From assembly GCA_963851215.1 (NCBI GenBank), contig CAWKOG010000008.1:186001-250000 (forward strand): DNA of 64,000 nucleotides, in the 5' to 3' direction. The stretch comes from DATKFM01 sp963851215 (GTDB lineage: Bacteria > Pseudomonadota > Alphaproteobacteria > Dongiales > Dongiaceae). Below are positions 47,131 through 55,765 of the stretch, piece by piece (the stretch's first letter is position 1; each line of letters starts with the position of its first letter). Position numbers and translations under genes: made by a program. The notes beneath the pieces are model-generated. The model was not told the origin of the DNA and did no database searches. It saw nothing but the letters and a program-made list of their open reading frames with translations.

Positions 47131-47976
47131 TCATTCTGCGGCTGACGACGCGGCGTCGCTTTGCCGCGCAAGACGCCAGCAGGCGGCCTCGGTCGCATCG
47201 TCGGCCGGGAAGAAACACTCCACCCGCAAGTCCTGCAGCGTGATGTCCTGGGGCGTGCCGAAGGTGGTGATGATGGTGAACCAGGTCAGGCGCAGACCAT
47301 CCTTCTCCAGCGTCAGCGGCAACAGAGGCGGGATCGCGGCATCGTCGCTTTCCGCCGGCCATTCGCGGGGAACTCCCGGATATTCCATAACCTCCGCCAG
47401 CAATCGGCCGATCGCCGCATCGGGATAGGCATTCAACTCGCGCCGCATGCTGGAGATCATGGAAAGGGCAACGGTCTCCCAGTTGACGACATAGCGGCGG
47501 AGGACGGCGGGATGCAGCAGGGCCCGCAGCAGATTCGGCGGCTCGCCGCCGCTGTTCTGCACGGGGAGCCCGAGCATCCCAAGGAGCCGCTCCGCCGCCT
47601 TGTTGGCCATCAGCATGTCCCAAGCTCTGTTGACCACGATGGCGGGGTAGGGCTCCTGCTGCGTCAACATGAAGGTCAGCGCCTTGCGCGCCTGGGCGAG
47701 CGGCACGCTATGGAGAGAGCTAGCCGGGAACACCGCCGCGAAACCGGCGCCGATCAGAAGCTCATTCCGGTCCCGCAGCGACAGGTCCAATGCCTCGCCG
47801 AGCCGCAGCACCATATCGCGGCTCGGCCGCGCCCGGCCGGTTTCGATGAAGCTCAGATGCCGCGCCGACAGGCCGGCATCCAGGGCCAAGCCAAGCTGGC
47901 TGATGCCGCGGCTCTGCCGCCAGCGCCGCAGCAGCTGGCCGAAGGGACTCCTCCGGGGTTTTGCGCGTTGCTTCAT
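47131..47976 (-). CDS. XRE family regulator with MmyB-type ligand domain
   Basis: A 281-residue regulator. Residues about 10-65 are a Cro/C1-type helix-turn-helix (FGQLLRRWRQSRGISQLGLA then LSARHLSFIETGRARPSRDM). The rest is the MmyB-like domain (PYPAIVVNRAWDMLMANKAA and WPAESDDAAIPPLLPLTLEK then DGLRLTWFTIITTFGTPQDI). The domain is thought to bind a fatty acid or other small ligand. It is divergent from a small membrane protein, and two inverted repeats lie between, so autoregulation is likely. ATG 47976 was chosen because the HTH begins there. Confidence 0.82.
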   Translation of the reverse strand: MKQRAKPRRSPFGQLLRRWRQSRGISQLGLALDAGLSARHLSFIETGRARPSRDMVLRLGEALDLSLRDRNELLIGAGFAAVFPASSLHSVPLAQARKALTFMLTQQEPYPAIVVNRAWDMLMANKAAERLLGMLGLPVQNSGGEPPNLLRALLHPAVLRRYVVNWETVALSMISSMRRELNAYPDAAIGRLLAEVMEYPGVPREWPAESDDAAIPPLLPLTLEKDGLRLTWFTIITTFGTPQDITLQDLRVECFFPADDATEAACWRLARQSDAASSAAE

Positions 47977-48000
47977 GTCCTCGCCACTGCTGTCCGGGCG

Positions 48001-48052
48001 ATTACCTGCCAGGTAATTGCGGCCCATCATGTCCGGCTGCAGCATGCAGCCG
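48001..48052. promoter_or_regulatory. Two inverted repeats in the divergent promoter of the XRE regulator
   Basis: ATTACCT-GCC-AGGTAAT (48001-48017) is a perfect 7-bp palindrome 25 bases upstream of the regulator start. A second, CGGCTGC-AGCAT-GCAGCCG, spans 48034-48052. Either could be the operator of the XRE protein, controlling itself and the divergent membrane protein. Confidence 0.5.
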
Positions 48053-48084
48053 CAACTGCACGTCAAACGGAAAGGTGATGCAAC

Positions 48085-48504
48085 ATGACGGGGAATGCAA
48101 CTGCGGCGCCATTGCTGCGCCGCGCCATGCTGGCCGACGCGGCGGTGTCCGGGGCTAGTGGACTGCTCCTGACTCTGCTGCCGCGCCCTCTCAGCGCACT
48201 GATCGGCTTTGCGGAGCCGGGTTACCTGTTTGCAGTGGGAATTGGCCTCATCGGCTATGCGGGCTGGCTGTTGTTCAGTGCCCGGCGGCCGGATGTTAAC
48301 GTTTGGGCGGGCCGGACTGCAATCATCCTCAATATGCTATGGGTAGCCGGCAGCGTCGCCCTGCTTGCCGCCGATCCCGGCCTGTTCAACACGCTCGGTC
48401 AATGGCTCGTGGGCATTGTCGCGGTGGTCGTCGCCGACTTTGCACTCGTGCAGCATCTGGGGCTGCGCCGGGTGGGGCGGCCCGCCGGGCTGCCGGCGAC
48501 CTAG
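48085..48504 (+). CDS. Four-helix integral membrane protein
   Basis: A 139-residue protein with four hydrophobic segments (about 15-40, 45-65, 75-98, 105-125) and charged short loops: YLFAVGIGLIGYAGWLLF, AIILNMLWVAGSVALL, LVGIVAVVVADFALVQH. No enzymatic motif is seen. It is divergently transcribed from the XRE regulator, so it is the likely target of that regulator. Weakly preceded by AAAGGTGATG. Confidence 0.65.
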   Translation: MTGNATAAPLLRRAMLADAAVSGASGLLLTLLPRPLSALIGFAEPGYLFAVGIGLIGYAGWLLFSARRPDVNVWAGRTAIILNMLWVAGSVALLAADPGLFNTLGQWLVGIVAVVVADFALVQHLGLRRVGRPAGLPAT

Positions 48505-48519
48505 GGCAGGACTCGTACC

Positions 48520-48560
48520 AGCCGCCGCGCCGCGGCTTCGCTGGAAACGGCGCGGCGGCT
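48520..48560. terminator. Hairpin between convergent genes
   Basis: A perfect 13-bp stem, AGCCGCCGCGCCG (48520-48532) with CGGCGCGGCGGCT (48548-48560), loop of 15. It stands between the end of the membrane-protein gene and the end of the RTX gene. No T-run, but the stem strength and position suggest a 3'-end structure or bidirectional terminator. Confidence 0.55.
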
Positions 48561-48574
48561 GCCGAGGGGGAGGG

Positions 48575-51500
48575 CTAGCCTCCCACACTTATGTCTACGC
48601 CGGCGACAATGACGTCCGGTGTCTGCAGCGTGACGGCAAGGAGATCGAATGAGCCATTGCCGTCGGTATCGATCCGCACATCGACGGCAGCGCCGCGGTC
48701 GGTGACCTGCACTCGCGCAATTCGCTCTGCTTCGGTGCCGGCGCCCAGATCGTTGAACAAGGTCTCCAGATCCAGCACGTCCTGTCCGCCGTTGGCATTC
48801 CCGTCGAAACCGATGATCAAATCATGTCCGTCGGCCAGACTGTCGTAGAAGAACGAGTCGGCGCCGGCTCCGCCGCTGAGCGAGTCGTCGCCCTCGCCGC
48901 CCAAAATTAGGTCGTTCCCGGTGCCTCCGTTTAGCTTGTCATTGCCTTTCCCACCGAGGATGCTATCGACATCGCCGCCGCCGTTGATCGTATCGTTGCC
49001 GTCGGCGCCGTTGAGGAAGTTGAAACCCTCGTTGCCGGTGATCAGATTGTTCAGTCCATTGCCGGTACCGCTGATGCCGCCGGCGCCGGCGGCGAGCGTC
49101 AAGCGTTCAACATCGGCAGCTGCCGCTGCGGCCAGGGAGTAGGAAACGGACGCTATGACGGTATCGATCCCGTCGCCTGAGGTTTCGTCCGCCACGTCCC
49201 CGGCAGAGTCGACGTGATAGACATCGCTCCCCTTTCGCCCCGCCATCGTATCGTTGCCGATGCCGCCATCCAGAGTGTCGGCACCATCTTGGCCGAGGAG
49301 CGTATCGCTGCCACCGAGGCCAAACAGCTTGCTGGAATGAATATTCGCACCGACAACGTTATCTACAGCATTTCCCGTAGCAACTGTGGCTTTGCCGACA
49401 AGGTCAAGTTGTTCGAAGTTTTCCGGCAAGGTATAGTTGATTGAGGCGAGTACGACATCAAACTCTGTGCCGGCCAGTTCACGAATGACGTCCTTCGCAT
49501 TGTCGACAAAATAGGTATCCCCGCCGGCGCCGCCTTCCATTGTATCCGCGCCTGCGCCGCCGTTGAGGCTGTCGCCATCATCGCCACCGAACAGCTTGTC
49601 ATTGCCTGCTCCACCGGCGAGCTCATCGGCGCCCCCGCCACCGTAGATGAGATTGGCTGCGCCATTCCCAGTGATGATGTTGTCGAAGCCGTTGCCGGTT
49701 CCATTGATCGCGTTGGTTCCTGTGAGGGCCAAATGCTCCACTTCGCCGAGTACGGTGACGCCGTTCTCCCTTAGATCGAATGATACAGAGCTGTGGACGG
49801 TATCGAATGCGAAAGCGCCTTTGGATGCATCGACAACATCCTTGGTGTTGTCGACGAAGTAGTCGTTGAAGCTACCACCGCCCACCAGGGAGTCTGCGCC
49901 GACGCCGCCGTCCAACGTGTTGTGAATGTTGTTGAAGATCGCGAAGTCCCCTCCCAGGAGCGTGTCGTTGCCGGCCATGCCGAGAAGGCGGTTGCTGCTG
50001 TCATTGCCAGTGATGGTGTTGTTGAGGGCATTGCCGGTGCCGAAAGAATCGCCGGAGGCAGCCGCCAGTATGAGATTCTCGACATTGGCGCCAAGCGTAT
50101 ATCCCTTCGTGCCGACATAGATGACGTCGTCCACGCCACCCGCGGCGCCTCCCACGGATTCTGCAATAGTATCGCCATCATCGACCCCATAGGTATCGTT
50201 GCCGAGCCCGCCGTTCATGGCGTCTTTGCCGGTGCCGCCATCCAGCAGGTCGGCACCACCGCCGCCCAGCAGCGTGTCGTTGCCGTCGCTGCCGACCAGG
50301 ATGTTCGCGGCTTCATTGCCGGTCATGCGATTGTTGGCGGAATTGCCCCTACCGTTCTCGGCGCCAGCGAATAGGACAAGATTTTCGACGCCCGCGACCA
50401 TTGTGTTTTCGAGAATGGTGCTGAAGATCGTATCGGTGCCGCCGCCGGTAATTTCGCCTTTGATCGCATCGTTATCGCTGTCGACGATGTAGGTGTCATT
50501 GCCCTTGTCGCCGAACATGACATCGTCGTCGGTTCCGCCGTCGAGGGTATCGTTTCCGTTTCCGCCCTCCAGCGTGTCAGACGCTGCGCCGCCGACGAGC
50601 CTGTTGGCGGCGGCGTTGCCGGTCAGCCTGTTCCTCGCATCACTGCCTGTTGCGTTTAGAGCGGTGCCGCCGGTCAGCATGACGAACTCAATCTCTGAAA
50701 ACTGGATGGAGGTGAGATCCACGTTGAATCCGGCAACAATGGCATCCCCCAAGTCTCCTCCGAATTCCCCGATTTGAACCGATTTGGAAGCCATGAAGTA
50801 GGTATCGTTGCCGACACCTCCCTCCAACGTGTCTAGACCGCCGCCGCCATTCAGCGTGTCATTGCCGTTGAGCCCGACCAGCAGGTTCTTTGCGCCATTG
50901 CCGACCAGCGCATTGTCGATGGCGTTGCCGGTTCCGTTGATCGCCGCCATGCCCGTAAGCATGAGTTCCTCCACATCGCCGGCCACTTGGCCGGCGGCAG
51001 CGTCCAGACTGAACGTCACGGAACTCCGAATAGTATCGAAGCCCGGATCGGGCAGGAGTTCCTCTATGGAGTCGAAAGCGTTGTCTACAATGTAGACGTC
51101 CGAACCAGCGCCGCCGATCAGCGAATCGGCGCCCTTGCCACCATCAAGCGTGTCATTGCCGGCAGCGCCGTCGAGATCGTCGTTGCCCGCGAGGCCGAAC
51201 AGCTTGTTGTTGAGGAAATTGCCGGTGATTTCGTTATCGAGCCCGTTGCCGGCCCCGGTCGTGCCGGAACCAAGCACGAGGTTCTCCACATTCGCGCCCA
51301 GCGTATAGCTGCCCTTGGTGCCGTTGTATCGTACGGAATCCTCGCCGCCGAGCGCACCGCCCAGGGACTCGGTCACGCTGTCTTCGTCGTCGACGGCATA
51401 GCTGTCGTCGCCGGCGCCGCCGACCAGCATGTCGCGGCCGAAGCCGCCGAACAGATCATCCGCGCCATCGCCGCCGAGCAGCCTGTCGGCGCCGGTGCCG

Positions 51501-52258
51501 CCGTTGAGCGTATCATCGCCGCCGCCGGCATCGATCGTGTCACTGCCGCCGAATCCGAAGATACTGCTCTTGAGGTCATTGCCGGTGATCTTGTTGTTCA
51601 GATCGTTGCCGGAAACAAAGGAGTCGACGGTGGCGACGATCTGAATATTCTCGATGCTGCCGCTGCCATTGGTGAAGAGCGAGAACGACGATCCGCGAAC
51701 GATGACGGTGTCGAGGCCCGTGGCGCCGATTTCGTCGAGAATATCATTCGCATCGTCGACGACATAAATGTCGTTGCCTGCGCCACCGATCAGGTTGTCA
51801 ATTCCGTCGCCACCCGTCAGGCTGTCATTGCCGCTTCCGCCCCGCAGCGTATCGTCGCCTTCGGCACCGTCGATAGAATCGTTTCCTGCGAATCCATTGA
51901 TGACATTTGCGGCGAGGCCGGCCTCATTGCCGCCGATTTTGTCGTTGCCTGCCAATACCGCCGCCAGGAAGCGTGTGGCGGAGACATCTTGGGTAAATCC
52001 GCGAAGCGTCTGGATGGGCAGCTCGAAACTGGCGATCGTCATCAGGAGAGAGCCGTTCGTGACGATGTTGATCTCGGTGACGATGCCCGATATGGGATTG
52101 CCGTTGGCGTCGTAGGTAAAGTTTCGTCCGACGATTTCGGAGCCGTTTGCCACGATAAATCCGGTCGCCGTGCCTCCGGCAGGGCCATCCAGGAAGTTAA
52201 GCAGACTGAGGGTATCGAAGTTGATGCCACGCCCTGGACCGCCTTTTATCGTCGCCAT
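48575..52258 (-). CDS. Large RTX (hemolysin-type calcium-binding) repeat protein, secreted by type I system
   Basis: A 1227-residue acidic protein with many GGxGxDxLxGG nonapeptide runs. Nine tandem modules can be counted by the recurring Y-x-V-D motif: YVVDDAND, YAVDDEDS, YIVDNAFD, YFMASKSV, YIVDSDND, YGVDDGDT, YFVDNTKD, YFVDNAKD and YHVDSAGD. Each module also has a segment like LTGMAAINGTGNAIDNALVG and ends in RTX repeats. The N-terminus has no signal peptide. The last 100 residues (DGNANGGQDVLDLETLFNDL and on) have the usual type I secretion tail. It could act as an adhesin or surface layer protein. No type I transporter genes are adjacent. Confidence 0.9.
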   Translation of the reverse strand: MATIKGGPGRGINFDTLSLLNFLDGPAGGTATGFIVANGSEIVGRNFTYDANGNPISGIVTEINIVTNGSLLMTIASFELPIQTLRGFTQDVSATRFLAAVLAGNDKIGGNEAGLAANVINGFAGNDSIDGAEGDDTLRGGSGNDSLTGGDGIDNLIGGAGNDIYVVDDANDILDEIGATGLDTVIVRGSSFSLFTNGSGSIENIQIVATVDSFVSGNDLNNKITGNDLKSSIFGFGGSDTIDAGGGDDTLNGGTGADRLLGGDGADDLFGGFGRDMLVGGAGDDSYAVDDEDSVTESLGGALGGEDSVRYNGTKGSYTLGANVENLVLGSGTTGAGNGLDNEITGNFLNNKLFGLAGNDDLDGAAGNDTLDGGKGADSLIGGAGSDVYIVDNAFDSIEELLPDPGFDTIRSSVTFSLDAAAGQVAGDVEELMLTGMAAINGTGNAIDNALVGNGAKNLLVGLNGNDTLNGGGGLDTLEGGVGNDTYFMASKSVQIGEFGGDLGDAIVAGFNVDLTSIQFSEIEFVMLTGGTALNATGSDARNRLTGNAAANRLVGGAASDTLEGGNGNDTLDGGTDDDVMFGDKGNDTYIVDSDNDAIKGEITGGGTDTIFSTILENTMVAGVENLVLFAGAENGRGNSANNRMTGNEAANILVGSDGNDTLLGGGGADLLDGGTGKDAMNGGLGNDTYGVDDGDTIAESVGGAAGGVDDVIYVGTKGYTLGANVENLILAAASGDSFGTGNALNNTITGNDSSNRLLGMAGNDTLLGGDFAIFNNIHNTLDGGVGADSLVGGGSFNDYFVDNTKDVVDASKGAFAFDTVHSSVSFDLRENGVTVLGEVEHLALTGTNAINGTGNGFDNIITGNGAANLIYGGGGADELAGGAGNDKLFGGDDGDSLNGGAGADTMEGGAGGDTYFVDNAKDVIRELAGTEFDVVLASINYTLPENFEQLDLVGKATVATGNAVDNVVGANIHSSKLFGLGGSDTLLGQDGADTLDGGIGNDTMAGRKGSDVYHVDSAGDVADETSGDGIDTVIASVSYSLAAAAAADVERLTLAAGAGGISGTGNGLNNLITGNEGFNFLNGADGNDTINGGGDVDSILGGKGNDKLNGGTGNDLILGGEGDDSLSGGAGADSFFYDSLADGHDLIIGFDGNANGGQDVLDLETLFNDLGAGTEAERIARVQVTDRGAAVDVRIDTDGNGSFDLLAVTLQTPDVIVAGVDISVGG

Positions 52259-52711
52259 CGTTTCTCTCCACCCGCTGCGCCGGCGCCATGGGCGGCGGCA
52301 TGATTGATGCGCTCACTGCCGAAGGGGATCAGCGCGGCGAGTGCATACTGAGTTTCTAAGCTTGTCTTGGTGTGGCGGTCATGCGCGTGGGATCAGCACG
52401 CAGCCTTGCCGTTGGCGTTCAATCTCATCGCTTTGAGCTCTTCCGCCTTTGGTCCTCTGTTATGGAATCACACCAACCGCAGGTCGGTGCGGTGGAAGTC
52501 CGGATGCATGAAACCGGACCAGCGCGGAGATTCTGCGCTGCCCGGGCGCGACGCCCGCTCGTGCCTGACCTCGGTGGTATCGGTATTTCCGCTATTCACG
52601 GAAGGGAAGGTAGGCGGTGCTAGCCGTCGAAGCTTGAAGGATTTCTGGAGAAAGCTTGGATACGGCGCGGAGTTCGCGTGCAGGTGTGACGACGCTCACA
52701 CACTACTATGG
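52259..52711. other. Gene-free stretch with a run of hairpins
   Basis: About 450 bases upstream of the RTX gene and downstream of the GNAT gene. Between 52476 and 52603 five short stems follow each other: ACCGC/GCGGT (52476-52493), GTCCGG/CCGGAC (52498-52519), AGCGC/GCGCT (52521-52539), CGGGCG/CGCCCG (52543-52557) and TTCCG/CGGAA (52587-52603). It may encode a structured RNA or be a remnant of an element. Open frames here (52367-52996, 52372-52623) have no domain. Confidence 0.35.
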
Positions 52712-53698
52712 TTAAGTGCGGCGCGGCTGCACGGTTCCGGGTATCAATCCGAGGGCGCGCGGATCGATAATGGATTTCCGCTCCTGCTGATAGGGCGTGA
52801 ACCCCGCCTTCTGATAGGTGCGCAAACCTCTGGGATCATCGAGGGAGCAGGAGGCGACCGTCAGGCGCTTGGGCTCATGGGACCAGGCCTGATCGACCGC
52901 CCAGTTCAGGAAATAGCCGCCATAGCCCCGGCCGGTGAAGTGGGGCATCAGGCCGAAATAGTCGATGTTGATCTCCGGTGTCGCCTGGCGGTTTAGCTCG
53001 ACATATCCAGCCGGCTCGCCGCCGACATACAGCACATAAATATCGAGCGTCGGCTGCGTGATGACGTCGTGCAATTTGTCCGCGCTCAGTTGCCGCCGCT
53101 CCCACCAGAACCACTGCTCGCCGACGCTGTCATAGAGATAACGGTAGAACTCGATTGTCGGCTTTTCCAGTTTCAAGAGAGCCAACCGTCCCGGCGGCGC
53201 GGGTACCGTGGGCCGCTTTGGCGCGCCCAGCATCTCCAGATGCGTAATCACCACATCCAGCGTCGGCGCCGGCGGATCGTCCTGATCGTTGTCAACCCAG
53301 CGCGACATGACGATGCGCGGCTGCACTTCATAGCCGAGACGGACATAGAAACTCTTTACCGCCTCGTTGCTGTCACGGATCATGAACTGGCTCTTGCGGA
53401 TGTTTCGCTCCTTCAGCCAGGTCTCGGCATGGCGCACGAGCGCGCGGGCATGGCCGTGGCGGCGATGCTCAGGGGCGATCGCCAGCCGGTAGATCCAGCC
53501 GCGGTGGCCGTCATGACCGATGATGATGGAGCCGATCAGCTTGCCGTCGTCATGGCCGACAAACAGCGCCGCATTATCATCCTGCCGCAACCGGGCGATA
53601 TCGCTGGCCGGGTCGTTGTAGGCCACACTGAGCCCGCAGGCGTCCCAGAGCGCGACGACAGCGTCGAAGTCGCTGTCGGCGTACGGCGCGATCTTCAT
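52712..53698 (-). CDS. Tandem GNAT acetyltransferase (two domains)
   Basis: A 328-residue protein with two GNAT modules. The first (1-145) has the YpeA-type acetyl-CoA loop RLAIAPEHRRHGHARALVRH and SNEAVKSFYVRLGYE. The second (about 165-320) has GRGYGGYFLNWAVDQAW, and ends with DDPRGLRTYQKAGFTPYQQE. It transfers acetyl groups to unknown amines. ATG 53698 overlaps the sseA stop (ATGA), so the two are co-translated. GNAT domains fused in tandem are known but less common. Confidence 0.82.
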   Translation of the reverse strand: MKIAPYADSDFDAVVALWDACGLSVAYNDPASDIARLRQDDNAALFVGHDDGKLIGSIIIGHDGHRGWIYRLAIAPEHRRHGHARALVRHAETWLKERNIRKSQFMIRDSNEAVKSFYVRLGYEVQPRIVMSRWVDNDQDDPPAPTLDVVITHLEMLGAPKRPTVPAPPGRLALLKLEKPTIEFYRYLYDSVGEQWFWWERRQLSADKLHDVITQPTLDIYVLYVGGEPAGYVELNRQATPEINIDYFGLMPHFTGRGYGGYFLNWAVDQAWSHEPKRLTVASCSLDDPRGLRTYQKAGFTPYQQERKSIIDPRALGLIPGTVQPRRT

Positions 53699-54546
53699 GT
53701 CTCCACCGGCGTATCGCCGGGCCGGCCCCATTCCGCCCAGGAGCCGTCATAGAGCGCCACATCGTTGTGACCGATCAGATGCAGGCTGAAGGCGAGTACG
53801 GCTGCGGTGACGCCTGAGCCGCAGGAGGTCACGATTGGCTTCGTCAGATCGACGCCGGCACGGCGGAACTTCTCGGCAATCTGATCCGCCGACAGAAAGG
53901 TCTTCGCCTTCGGATCCAGCATCTCGTTGAAAGGAACGTTGTAGCTCCCGGGAATATGTCCGCTGCGGCGGCCGGGCCAGACTTCCGGATCGGTGCCCTT
54001 GAAGCGCCCGGCGGCGCGGGCATCCACCACTTGTTCCCGCTTCGCCTGCAGATTGTCCTTAACCTGGCCGATGTCGCGCACCATGAAGTTATTAATGCGC
54101 GCCGTGAAGTGACGTTCCCGCGGCTGCGGCACGCGATCCTCGACCGGCCGTCCCTCGGCGATCCATTTCGGCAGGCCGCCATCCAAAATTGCCACATCGT
54201 CATGGCCAAACACGCGGAACATCCACCAGACCCGCGCCGCGCTCATCATGCCCTGGCCGTCATAGACGATGATGCGGTTGCCGTCGCCAAGGCCCAGCTT
54301 ACGCACCCTGGAGGAGAACTTCTCCAGGCTTGGCAGCATATGGGGCAAGTCCGTCGCGGTGTCGGCGATGTCGTCGATATCGAAAAACACGGCGCCCGGA
54401 ATATGAGCGTCCTCAAACTCGCGCCGGGCATTTCGATTCTGCGCCGGCAAGAACCAGGTGCCGTCGACGATTCGAATATCCGGCGCGGTCAGGCGCTGCG
54501 CCAGCCACTCGGTGGAGACGAGACTTTCAGGATGTGCGTAGGACAT
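53695..54546 (-). CDS. sseA: 3-Mercaptopyruvate sulfurtransferase (SseA)
   Basis: A 283-residue tandem rhodanese. The N-terminal inactive domain has ARREFEDAHIPGAVFFDIDD and the C-terminal domain has the active-site loop PIVTSCGSGVTAAVLAFSLH (Cys of CGSGVT). CGSGVT is the 3-mercaptopyruvate type loop, in contrast to CRKGVT of thiosulfate rhodaneses. It moves sulfur from 3-mercaptopyruvate to acceptors. ATG 54546 (MSYAHPESLV) starts it. It sits in a run with cysteine synthase-like and GNAT genes. Confidence 0.9.
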   Translation of the reverse strand: MSYAHPESLVSTEWLAQRLTAPDIRIVDGTWFLPAQNRNARREFEDAHIPGAVFFDIDDIADTATDLPHMLPSLEKFSSRVRKLGLGDGNRIIVYDGQGMMSAARVWWMFRVFGHDDVAILDGGLPKWIAEGRPVEDRVPQPRERHFTARINNFMVRDIGQVKDNLQAKREQVVDARAAGRFKGTDPEVWPGRRSGHIPGSYNVPFNEMLDPKAKTFLSADQIAEKFRRAGVDLTKPIVTSCGSGVTAAVLAFSLHLIGHNDVALYDGSWAEWGRPGDTPVET

Positions 54547-54641
54547 GGTCTGCCGGGCGATGAATGCGGGTAATCGCAATATGGGCGGTCAGCCTTTGAC
54601 GGGCAACAGCCGAGCCCTGCTGCAATGCACACAAGTCGGGA

Positions 54642-54914
54642 TCAGAGCTGGCTGCTGAGCGCTTCGGCGGTGTCCTTGCCGGCCACGACCGGAACGATCT
54701 CGAACTCGGCGAGGTCGCACCATTCCGCCACCCATTTCTGGAACAGGGTGATGTCGTCGGCCTCCATGAGCTGGAAGCATCGCGTCATATCCGCCGTCAC
54801 CCAGCTGCTGACGAACTTCAGCCCCTCGGGCATCATGCGGCCCTTTTCCCGGAAGCGGCGATAGACCGCCTTCTTATCCCGGTTGCGGAAATCTTCGACG
54901 ACCATGAACAGCAT
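54642..54914 (-). CDS. DUF3303 family protein
   Basis: A 90-residue protein beginning MLFMVVEDFRNRDKKAVYRR and containing GRMMPEGLKFVSSWVTADMT, RCFQLMEADDITLFQKWVAE and ending DLAEFEIVPVVAG. This matches the pattern of DUF3303 (short cytoplasmic alpha-beta protein of unknown function, related to ferredoxin-like folds). ATG 54914 is chosen as the domain begins there. It lies downstream of alaX. Confidence 0.82.
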   Translation of the reverse strand: MLFMVVEDFRNRDKKAVYRRFREKGRMMPEGLKFVSSWVTADMTRCFQLMEADDITLFQKWVAEWCDLAEFEIVPVVAGKDTAEALSSQL

Positions 54915-54951
54915 TCGGACAACCTCTATTTCTGCGGTGCGGGCGGCGGCG

Positions 54952-55662
54952 CTAGGCGGCAAAGGCAATATTCACCCGCCGGTTCTGCCGGCCCTTGTTC
55001 TCGATCTTCGTGACTTCCACCGCGCCGATCTCGCCGGTGCGCGCCACATGGGTGCCGCCGCATGGCTGCAAATCGACGCCCTCGATCTCCAGCAGGCGCA
55101 CGCGGCCGCTGCCCATTGGCGGCTTCACCGACATGGTGCGCACCAGCTCCGGCTTCGCCATCAGTTCCTCGTCGGTGATCCAGCGCGGCTGCACCGGATG
55201 ATCCTCGCGGACCAGGCGATTGAGCTCAGCGGTGATATGGACTTTGTCGAGCGCGGTGTCCGGCAAGTTGAAATCGAGCCGACCCTTCCCGTCGCTGACT
55301 TGGCCGCCGGTGACGTCGCCCTTGATGATCGAGGACAGCAAATGCAGGCAGGTATGCATGCGCATCAGCCGATGGCGCCGGTCCCAGTCGATCTCGGCGT
55401 TCACAGTCGCGCCGGCGGCAGGCAACTCCGACCCGGGCGCCGGAACATGCACCACGTCGTCTTGCCCATTGCCCTTGACGGTATTGGTGATCTGGATCGA
55501 CCGGCCATCGGCGAGGCGCAGAACGCCGGTATCGCCCATCTGGCCGCCGCTCTCGGCATAGAACACCGTGCGGTCCAGCCGGATGCCCCGCTCATCGGCT
55601 GAAACGACCTTGGCCTCGCAGGACTTGGTATAGGGCTCGGCGCGAAACACGAGTTCGGTCAT
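54952..55662 (-). CDS. alaX: Alanyl-tRNA editing protein (AlaX)
   Basis: A 236-residue AlaX-M like protein. It hydrolyses Ser (or Gly) mischarged on tRNA-Ala. The zinc-binding HxxxH in RRHRLMRMHTCLHLLSS, and the second-half CGGTHVARTGEIGAVEV, are the metal ligands. The glycine-rich FYAESGGQMGDTGVLRL near 35 is the typical N-terminal loop. It lies between the cysteine-synthase-like gene and DUF3303. Length is usual for AlaX-M. Confidence 0.88.
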   Translation of the reverse strand: MTELVFRAEPYTKSCEAKVVSADERGIRLDRTVFYAESGGQMGDTGVLRLADGRSIQITNTVKGNGQDDVVHVPAPGSELPAAGATVNAEIDWDRRHRLMRMHTCLHLLSSIIKGDVTGGQVSDGKGRLDFNLPDTALDKVHITAELNRLVREDHPVQPRWITDEELMAKPELVRTMSVKPPMGSGRVRLLEIEGVDLQPCGGTHVARTGEIGAVEVTKIENKGRQNRRVNIAFAA

Positions 55663-55765
55663 GCCGCTGGTTCTCCATCAGTTCAGGGGATCATTCCCGC
55701 CTGTCCGCCGAGGATCAAGCCTCTGCTTGTATCCATACAGGCAAATGACGGCATGTGGCCGCCGG

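Noticed and set aside
48575..52258. CRISPR-like or satellite repeats
   Set aside because: The repeats are within a coding frame and vary as RTX protein repeats do; there are no spacers.
52367..52996. Plus-strand open frame over the hairpin region
   Set aside because: It runs into the GNAT gene on the other strand and shows no domain.
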